Positions 1 to 4,926 of a stretch of DNA of 5,430 nt are shown in pieces (position 1 is the stretch's first letter; the number at the start of each line of letters is the position of its first letter). A model generated the notes under the pieces. That model saw only the letters and a list, made by a program, of their open reading frames with translations. It made no database searches and was not told the origin of the DNA. The stretch is from Globobulimina sp. (taxonomy: Eukaryota > Foraminifera > Rotaliida): contig PIVH01000578.1 of NCBI GenBank assembly GCA_003354225.1, forward strand, positions 1-5,430, in the 5' to 3' direction. Both the position numbers and the translations under genes were made by a program.

Positions 1-174
1 AATGCACGCCTTAAGGATAGAGTTGATTAGAAAATGCGTTTTCTCCTCTTCTATGTCATTATAAATCTCAAATACATTTTGAATGAGTTTATTGTTATTG
101 ATTATATTGTATGCAACATTCTTGTTTTGCGATATGATTTGTTTAATCAGTTGATTGGCTCGAATGTTGTTCAT
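1..174 (-). CDS. N-terminal fragment of a possible pentatricopeptide-repeat (PPR) protein, truncated by the window edge
   Basis: Read on the minus strand from an ATG at 174-172, the frame stays open for 58 codons to the left edge, so only the start of the gene is visible. The product is rich in Asn, Ile and Lys. Its last 24 residues pair a segment like the second helix of a PPR (FEIYNDIEEEK) with one like the first helix of the next repeat (HFLINSILKACI), the N-x-x-L-K-A-C pattern being typical of PPR repeats. PPR proteins bind RNA, usually in mitochondria or plastids. The first 20 residues are basic with no acidic residue, which would suit an organelle presequence. The gene is divergent from the membrane-protein gene at 272. 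A TAA lies 33 nt upstream in the same frame (207-205), and a TTTCAG that could be a splice acceptor lies between, so an upstream exon cannot be excluded. The open frame is fairly sure; the PPR label is tentative because only about one repeat is visible. Confidence 0.45.
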   Translation of the reverse strand, partial: MNNIRANQLIKQIISQNKNVAYNIINNNKLIQNVFEIYNDIEEEKTHFLINSILKACI

Positions 175-271
175 GCTTTGCAGCAGCCTGAAATTTCCAG
201 AAAGTTACAGTAAAACTCCAAGCTCAGACCTGACGCTCAGCTCAACTTAAAAAACTTAATCCTTTGTAAAC
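175..271. promoter_or_regulatory. Short divergent intergenic region
   Basis: These 97 bp separate two start codons that point away from each other, so they should hold the 5' leaders and core promoters of both genes unless there are upstream exons. I see no clear TATA box. There is a direct repeat of GCTCAG at 222-227 and 235-240. The 20 bp ahead of the plus-strand ATG are A/T-rich. The role is inferred from position only. Confidence 0.4.
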
Positions 272-1252
272 ATGAACGTTAATTCAGTAATATACAGCAT
301 TACATGCGCAATTATTTGGTGTTCATGCAGCAAAGGGCAGTGTGATAGATATATTCGATTCTTTGCAGATGGAGGGTTTGAATATCATCCTGTAATGAAT
401 GAGCATTCATTTATGGTTGCATTCGAAAATTGTGTTGCAGGATTTGACGATTTTGAGTACACAATGGGATATAATGCACACAAAGCAGTGACAAATGGAC
501 CTGGACCCGGTGGTTGGGGTTTTGCATGGTGGAAACAGCGACGTCCAAACTATAATTCCATCTGCAATATGAACGTAAATGTGAGCGAGGCAGAGCTTTG
601 TGATTCAGAAAATTGCGACGCATTCACAGATATGCAATTTGTACATCCAAGTATGGATGAAATGTGTCCGAGTACTATATCGAACGCGTACGTAGCATTT
701 GCTTATTTTACAATGTATGGATATTATCAAAATCAATGTGATTTATCTGGTGAACAAGTAATATATCAATTGGAATGTGAGTGTAATAATACGTATCGAT
801 TGACATTTTATGAATATTATAAAAAGAATAAAATCTGTTTATTTGAAACTACGTTTTTCGCAAATCAAACATATATGGAAACCATAAATTGTGTAAATCA
901 GTGTACAGATAATTATGCTGAGGGTATAAATGATTATGTTGATGAAGCATTGATAGAGGATTTTGAGTGCACAAATCAGTGTACTAATGATTCATTGATT
1001 AGACAAACAACAACAACTTCTACAGAAGTAACAGAAGATGCTGTTGATGTTGATGAAGAATTACAACAATGGTTTATTATTGGAATTGTATTTGTTTGTT
1101 TGTTCGTCGTAGCATGTTTAATGAGTAGTTATATGGCTTATAAATTGTATATTGATGATAATGATAAATTGTACACTGATGATAAAATCATTGAGAAAAA
1201 TGAATTTAAAGGTTTAACTGATGATATTGAAGCAACTGAAGCAACTCAATAA
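272..1252 (+). CDS. Type I single-pass membrane protein with cysteine-rich ectodomain; family not recognised
   Basis: A 326-aa uninterrupted ORF from ATG 272 to TAA. Residues 1 to about 20 form a hydrophobic signal-peptide-like start (VIYSITCAIIWCSC). The ectodomain (about 21-266) carries 14 cysteines (24, 54, 98, 110, 115, 132, 156, 169, 171, 189, 207, 211, 233, 237), an even number suited to disulfides, and four N-glycosylation sequons (N103, N172, N198, N239). A Gly/Pro/Trp-rich loop (NGPGPGGWGFAWW) sits at 75-87. CVNQCTD at 207 is echoed by CTNQCTN at 233, suggesting a small internal duplication. A Thr/acidic stalk (246-264) leads to one transmembrane helix (267-289). The 37-residue tail is acidic and contains the near-repeat KLYIDDND/KLYTDDK at 291-304. 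The topology points to a cell-surface or endomembrane protein, ectodomain outside. I recognise no enzyme motif or named domain, so no function is proposed. The nearest plus-strand gene starts about 600 bp downstream. Confidence 0.85.
   Translation: MNVNSVIYSITCAIIWCSCSKGQCDRYIRFFADGGFEYHPVMNEHSFMVAFENCVAGFDDFEYTMGYNAHKAVTNGPGPGGWGFAWWKQRRPNYNSICNMNVNVSEAELCDSENCDAFTDMQFVHPSMDEMCPSTISNAYVAFAYFTMYGYYQNQCDLSGEQVIYQLECECNNTYRLTFYEYYKKNKICLFETTFFANQTYMETINCVNQCTDNYAEGINDYVDEALIEDFECTNQCTNDSLIRQTTTTSTEVTEDAVDVDEELQQWFIIGIVFVCLFVVACLMSSYMAYKLYIDDNDKLYTDDKIIEKNEFKGLTDDIEATEATQ
890..988 (+). repeat. Duplicated C-x-N-Q-C-T segment inside the surface protein
   Basis: Residues 207-213 and 233-239 of the membrane protein share the pattern C-[VT]-N-Q-C-T-[DN]. 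At the DNA level the shared core is AAATCAGTGTA. Two short cysteine pairs 26 residues apart suggest two small disulfide-bonded units just before the stalk. The similarity is seen directly; duplication as its origin is inferred. Confidence 0.5.
1142..1186 (+). repeat. Tandem KLY-(I/T)-DD repeat in the cytoplasmic tail
   Basis: Two adjacent units, 1142-1165 and 1166-1186, encode KLYIDDND and KLYTDDK directly after the transmembrane helix. They are similar in DNA as well as in protein, consistent with a recent small tandem duplication or replication slippage. The resulting acidic Tyr/Asp tail could be a protein-binding or sorting segment, but nothing shows this. Confidence 0.5.
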
Positions 1253-1377
1253 TAACAATAACATTTAACTTGATTCTTGATTCCATTTTATTCGTTTTTT
1301 TTGCACGCTGTGGCCCTGTTTATTTAGGTGCTTCCTTTTTATTTTGTGCTTGGTTTGATCGTCCTGTGCGTTTCCCT

Positions 1378-1398
1378 CAATTAATTATAAATTAATTG
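1378..1398. repeat. 21-bp AT-rich palindrome
   Basis: CAATTAATT (1378-1386) and AATTAATTG (1390-1398) are perfect reverse complements around a 3-nt ATA centre. It lies about 130 bp after the stop of the surface-protein gene and just upstream of a TATA-like box. It could bind a dimeric homeodomain-like factor or simply reflect AT-rich sequence; the perfect symmetry is seen, the role is not. Confidence 0.5.
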
Positions 1399-1412
1399 TA
1401 AATCTAAAAACA

Positions 1413-1420
1413 TATAAAAA
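1413..1420 (+). promoter_or_regulatory. Possible TATA box
   Basis: TATAAAAA fits the TATA-box consensus and lies in the spacer ahead of the MATE gene. If used, transcription would start near 1440-1450, giving a leader of about 400 nt that includes upstream ATGs, perhaps shortened by splicing. In a genome this AT-rich such an octamer also occurs by chance, so the call is weak. Confidence 0.25.
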
Positions 1421-1501
1421 CACAGTCACAAACAGTTTCATGCATACAAACCAATGCAATTATTATCATGCATATTTACATATTATTTTATAACATACAC
1501 T

Positions 1502-1624
1502 GAGTTGATTATCGACTCTATTTTTGTATTGTCTATCGATATTAGCGATTTTAATTCGAAAATCCACCAATTGTGCATTTCGATCGATAGACGAGTCGGT
1601 TCCGTGGAGAATCAAAATTCCACG
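1502..1624 (+). other. Cluster of potential RNA hairpins
   Basis: Several inverted repeats lie within 123 nt. GAGTTGA/TCGACTC (1502-1508/1512-1518, one G-U pair) forms a short hairpin. GTCTATCGAT/ATCGATAGAC (1531-1540/1583-1592) is a perfect 10-bp stem whose loop holds a nested GATTTT/AAAATC stem (1547-1552/1559-1564). CGACTC (1513-1518) can instead pair with GAGTCG (1593-1598), extending the 10-bp stem beyond a 12-nt bulge. CGTGGA/TCCACG (1603-1608/1619-1624) forms a third hairpin. It could be a structured leader or a small non-coding RNA; I match it to no known RNA family. Confidence 0.35.
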
Positions 1625-1700
1625 AGACAGAATCAAGAATCAACTTTAGTGAAATCAAGAATCAAGTTTTCGAAAATCAAAAATCAAAATCAAAAATCTA
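1609..1700 (+). repeat. AATCAA-type low-complexity repeat
   Basis: About nine degenerate copies of AATCAAA or AATCAAG occur in this tract, tightest at 1675-1697. It looks like a decayed microsatellite-like repeat produced by slippage. It encodes Asn/Gln/Lys/Ser-rich sequence in the 1454-1711 frame, which weakens the case for that ORF as a gene. Confidence 0.6.
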
Positions 1701-1769
1701 TTAATTTATAATCTAAAAATAATTTATACAAAAATAGCAAATACTCATCAACTACTAACACCTTCCAAC

Positions 1770-1802
1770 ATGTCACTGTTTGTATATGAAATGGTGATAT
1801 GA
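1770..1802 (+). promoter_or_regulatory. Upstream ORF in the MATE leader
   Basis: ATG 1770 opens a 10-codon ORF ending at TGA 1800-1802. A further ATG at 1799 opens a 74-codon frame that overlaps the MATE start out of frame. If the transcript starts upstream of 1770 and is not spliced here, both would reduce initiation at the MATE ATG. A TACTAAC at 1753-1759 resembles a branch point and CAG acceptors occur at 1831-1833 and 1843-1845, so a leader intron might remove them. This is inference only. Confidence 0.3.
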
Positions 1803-1851
1803 GTTATAACATTGACATTGTCAACGTGGTCAGACTGAACGCCAGAACACA

Positions 1852-3348
1852 ATGTCTAAAAAAGGAAGCAATTGCAATTTTGAATTTGCACCATCAGCTA
1901 CAGACGAAACTACAATTATACTTGCAATGTTTACAAAAATCTCGTTGCAATTATTCTTCGAATTTTTGCCAGTGCTCATTGGTAACATGTTTATTGGACA
2001 TATATCAAATAGCGGAATATTAATGGCAGCGTGCGGCATTGCAAGGTCATTCACGGAATCATCTGCATCCGGAATTGCATGGGGATTCACCACTGCACTC
2101 AAAACATTATTACCTCAGTGTATCGGTATGCAATCTATGAATGACTATTTAATCTCGATATATGTACAAAGAGCATCAATAATAACGTGCATGGTATTAA
2201 TTCCTTTATCCATCTTACAAATATTTGCTGGTCAGGTTATTGAATGTATTTATGGCAAAACCTATTGCGATGCAAATGATTTATGTCACATTATATGCAT
2301 ATATTGCAGATGTACAATCCCTTACATTTGGTTTAGAATTTGCATTGCGATCTGTCAGCGTATCGGGCAAAATCTGCAGTTAAACACAGAAATATCAGTT
2401 GCTTTGTTTATAAGTTGTATATCCTGCATTCCTTTGAATTATTTTCTCATTTTTTATTTGCAGCTTGGATTTATTGGAGCCGCAGTAACCACAAATATCG
2501 TCAATCTGATCGCATGTTTGTTGCTGGTTTTTGTCATATATCTGAGGCATTTTGGGTACATATTTGTTCCCAAACCTCTGAGTAAAGTGTGTAGTTACAA
2601 TGGAATGAAAGAATACATAAAATTAGCATTGCCAGGCACGGGAAGAGCAGCGACAGAATTCTTTATTTTTGAAATATATGTATTGCTTTCTGCGTTTGTG
2701 CACAATCCAAATATTGCAGTGAGTGCTAGCACCATTTTATATGGAATTAATTTACTTTCTACAGTGTTTGCAGAGAGTTTGGGCTTAGTCTTATCAGTAA
2801 GAATTGGCAAATATGTGGGTGCTGCATCCATACAATACGCAAAACGAAGCATATTTATTGGCTTTATATTTGGTTTCGGATTGGCTGTAATAAGTTCTTT
2901 GATGATATATGTCGCATTTATTGTTTATGGAGAACAGTTAATTCGTTTTTTATGGATAAATAACGATTATGTCGTCGATATGGCACAACGTTTAATGTAT
3001 GTAGTTTTATTTCGAAATGTTATAGTTTGGTGGTACTATTGTTTAGTTGGCGTATTTTCTGGCATTGGATATCCTCAATACCCTGGCTATGGACTGTCAT
3101 TTTGTTGTTGGTTCATTGCACTTCCCATTGAATTCATTTTATTGTTTGTCTATAAATTCAAACAAAACACTGAAATCGCATTGTTTATAATATGGAGTGC
3201 TCCGGCCTTTGCTAGAACGATTTGTTCATTGTTTCTGACAATTGCATTGTTTTGCAGAATGGATTGGAATGTTATCATTGCAAAGTCACAAAGTAGAATA
3301 TTAATGGATGCAACCTGTACATCTCCAAATTATGGGTCCATTCAATGA
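1852..3348 (+). CDS. MATE-family multidrug/organic-cation exporter
   Basis: A 498-aa single-exon protein with about 12 hydrophobic helices in two six-helix halves (rough centres 40, 68, 117, 153, 192, 220, 275, 303, 345, 391, 423, 456), the size and layout of eukaryotic MATE transporters. These export organic cations or metabolites in exchange for protons or sodium across the plasma or vacuolar membrane. Family signatures include the N-terminal FIGH(I) motif at 47-51, IYVQRA at 103-108 and, in the second half, E269-x4-E274 before VLLSAF, followed by SVRIGKYVGA at 315-324. From memory, E269/E274 align with the glutamates of EWWAYE in human MATE1, which are important for transport. An in-frame TGA at 1813-1815 supports the ATG at 1852. 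Oddities: the usually acidic residue in the AL(D/E)TL motif is Lys84, and residues 139-168 hold seven cysteines. Substrate cannot be read from sequence. The next gene begins 61 bp after the stop. Confidence 0.9.
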   Translation: MSKKGSNCNFEFAPSATDETTIILAMFTKISLQLFFEFLPVLIGNMFIGHISNSGILMAACGIARSFTESSASGIAWGFTTALKTLLPQCIGMQSMNDYLISIYVQRASIITCMVLIPLSILQIFAGQVIECIYGKTYCDANDLCHIICIYCRCTIPYIWFRICIAICQRIGQNLQLNTEISVALFISCISCIPLNYFLIFYLQLGFIGAAVTTNIVNLIACLLLVFVIYLRHFGYIFVPKPLSKVCSYNGMKEYIKLALPGTGRAATEFFIFEIYVLLSAFVHNPNIAVSASTILYGINLLSTVFAESLGLVLSVRIGKYVGAASIQYAKRSIFIGFIFGFGLAVISSLMIYVAFIVYGEQLIRFLWINNDYVVDMAQRLMYVVLFRNVIVWWYYCLVGVFSGIGYPQYPGYGLSFCCWFIALPIEFILLFVYKFKQNTEIALFIIWSAPAFARTICSLFLTIALFCRMDWNVIIAKSQSRILMDATCTSPNYGSIQ

Positions 3349-3409
3349 TTTATTTGATTTGATTGTGTCCATTTAAAAAACTATAGTTGTAGCTCACTGA
3401 ATTTTGATA

Positions 3410-4815
3410 ATGGCAACATCAATCTTGCAATTCTCGCATTGCAGACTATCATACCGCACAGTCAACAGATTCCGTTCTATTACACCACATATAACCCAGC
3501 CATCACTACATCTATTCCAATGTAGTTATTTTGCAGCCAAACCGCGACCTAAAAGTATCACATCTCTATCAAATCCAAATCGAAGACGTTCTCCAGAATC
3601 AGATGACACAGCAACAGCATCCACCACCTCAACAGATTGGAATAATTACGACATTCAATTATTTCAATACTTTCACGATCCGCGCTCTTCGCAATTCCGT
3701 ATATTATTGGATTATTTCAACATTGAATACGATTGTATTGAAGTAACACCATTTAAAAAACTGGAATTGTCTATATTTCAAATCCCCGAACAACATCACC
3801 ATGCACCTTTACTCCGTATGGCTCATAAAACAAAATTGAAAGAAACCATCGACGCCTATAAAAAACAGGCAATCCAATATATTCCCAATGGATTTAGGCA
3901 CGAAACGTTGCAAATTGCCAATGTTGCCACCTTTCGGCAGAGGATCAAGGAACATATCAACAAACATGAAGGCAAAACCGCAGGTATTATTTGTGTCGGC
4001 TTTCCAGAAATTTCTCATGTATTCTTCCACAATAAATAAGCGCGAAATATATACAGAAACGCATGTTTTTATGTTGCTATATAGAGGAAAAGGATGCATA
4101 TAAAGAGAAAGTGGACGAATTATATGATCATTATGATGCGATTTGCGACGAGAGATATAATTTTTATTTCCATCACAATGATTTATTCACCAGATTCCTC
4201 CCCTTAATTGACTCGCATTTAAGCAATGACCAACGGCGCAGATTCATCAATGACAAATGTGACAAGGACAAAATCGAATTTTACAGCTCGAAGTATGCGT
4301 GGACGTTGCAAGCGTGCATTGCCAAATCGTTCCATTCCTGTTTCCAGCTAATGAGCTATGTCAAAATGTTTCGCAAAACGAGGAAATGGAGCAGATATAA
4401 GACGGAAACGACGCATTTATTTGGCGCTGTGAAAATGAGAGTGCTTCAAAAGCGGAAATATTGCAAACGGGCACAAACTGGAAACCAGCCAAGAGGCGCG
4501 GCTATGAAAATGACGTATGAGTTCTTGCAAACATTTAATGCGGATATGGCGGATTTGACATCGGGTGGCAAAGTGCCAAAAGAGAAAGAAGACGCGGAAG
4601 AGGATAACAGCAAAGCGGATATAACTTTGATTGGCAAACCGTTTCATGGTGGGAGGAGTCCCGACATTTTGGATATTTTGGTGTATGGCGCGTTGCGGGG
4701 AATACAAGGATTGGATGCTTATAACTTTTTGTTTAGGAAAACAACGCAAATCAATGACTGGTATACTAAAATGCAAGACGAAGTTGGCACAAGTGCTTGT
4801 AAAAAACATGCATGA
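3410..4815 (+). CDS. mPGES-2-like (PTGES2 family) GST-fold protein lacking the CxxC motif; two exons, join 3410-3983 and 4085-4815
   Basis: Joining the exons gives 434 aa; human PTGES2 is about 377. Residues 1-62 have no acidic residue and are rich in Arg, Ser and Thr, like a mitochondrial presequence. A thioredoxin/glutaredoxin-like domain starts at about 80: LFQYFHDPRSSQFRILLDY aligns without gaps with the family's LYQY-x2-CPFC-x-KVRAFLDF, followed by IEYDCIEVTPF. The C-terminal GST helical domain is clear at 375-420: GKPFHGG, then DILVYGALRGIQGLDAYNF and W417-Y, matching the family's PFMGG, LAVYGVLRVMEGLDAF and PWY. The redox cysteines are Asp90 and Ser93, so a thiol-dependent isomerase or reductase role is doubtful. 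Compared with human, about 55 extra residues, ending in an acidic run (356-372), lie between the central helices (277-293) and the GST C-terminal motif. The ATG at 3410 is the first in this frame. Family members act at mitochondrial or Golgi membranes; the function here is not known. Confidence 0.85.
3984..4084 (+). other. Phase-1 GT-AG intron in the mPGES-2-like gene
   Basis: The donor is GCAG|GTATTA and the acceptor TATATAG|AGG; length is 101 nt. Removing it joins two otherwise out-of-frame ORFs, the split codon G/AG giving Glu192, and connects the thioredoxin-like domain to the GST C-terminal domain. The nearer ACAG at 4053-4056 would not restore the frame. Retention would end translation at the TAA at 4037-4039, before the GST C-terminal domain. 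Confidence 0.8.
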
Positions 4816-4926
4816 CTTTTCGGCTTGTAACCATACAGAATCTGTGTAGATATCACGTAAGATTGTCAACAGCTTAGATACTACAAAAAAAATCGCGAAC
4901 CGTGACGCAGCTGTTAATAATATAAT
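4816..4926 (+). promoter_or_regulatory. Short spacer with 3' UTR and downstream promoter
   Basis: These 111 bp must contain the 3' end of the mPGES-2-like transcript and the start of the nucleoside hydrolase transcript. There is an A-run at 4884-4891. No AATAAA and no clear TATA box are seen, although TAATATAAT at 4918-4926 directly precedes the next ATG. Confidence 0.35.

Larger units (their letters stand above)
1267..1668. repeat. Pair of 16-bp inverted repeats, 402 bp end to end
   Basis: AACTTGATTCTTGATT at 1267-1282 is the exact reverse complement of AATCAAGAATCAAGTT at 1653-1668. A second copy of the motif at 1630-1643 matches 14 bp of the left arm. The left copy is isolated, while the right copies sit in an AATCAA-rich low-complexity tract. 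The arms could mark a small non-autonomous element, but I see no target-site duplication at the ends, so chance enrichment in repetitive sequence remains possible. Confidence 0.5.
1253..1851. other. Gene-free spacer of about 600 bp with repeats and potential RNA structure
   Basis: No convincing protein gene lies between the surface-protein stop and the MATE start. The stretch should hold the 3' UTR of the first gene and the promoter and leader of the second. It contains a 16-bp inverted repeat with arms 370 nt apart, a 21-bp AT palindrome, a TATAAAAA at 1413-1420, a cluster of short hairpins (1502-1624), AATCAA-rich repeats (1609-1700), a TACTAAC at 1753-1759 and two short upstream ORFs. An 85-codon ORF at 1454-1711 is open but is unlike a known protein, and its C-terminal part is encoded by the low-complexity repeat. 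Confidence 0.7.

Noticed and set aside
1547-1570. tRNA-like T-arm (TTCGAAAATCCACCA)
   Set aside because: No matching acceptor, D or anticodon arms can be drawn in the 75 nt upstream, and the stem does not have the 5-bp/7-nt T-arm geometry.
1454-1711. 85-codon plus-strand ORF with a hydrophobic N-terminus
   Set aside because: Its second half is encoded by AATCAA-type low-complexity repeat, it resembles no protein I know, and the length is unremarkable for AT-rich spacer. A TATA-like box 34 bp upstream leaves slight doubt, but not enough to call a gene.
1799-2023. 74-codon ORF overlapping the MATE start
   Set aside because: It runs out of frame through the conserved MATE N-terminus and has no family motif; it is kept only as a possible regulatory upstream ORF.
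3404-3409. Start of the mPGES-2-like CDS at the TTG two codons upstream
   Set aside because: A eukaryotic nuclear gene should start at ATG; the first ATG in frame is at 3410 and gives the same presequence.
4053-4056. ACAG as the acceptor of the mPGES-2-like intron
   Set aside because: Splicing there leaves the downstream reading frame out of register; only the AG at 4083-4084 joins to it in phase 1.
4039-4063. True frameshift or pseudogene between the two halves of the mPGES-2-like gene
   Set aside because: A canonical GT-AG intron at 3984-4084 restores the frame exactly, and the neighbouring gene has a similar short intron, so decay is not needed.
4417-4869. 150-codon ORF on the minus strand
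   Set aside because: It lies antisense to the well-supported second exon of the mPGES-2-like gene, and its translation shows no motif of its own; it is a shadow ORF.
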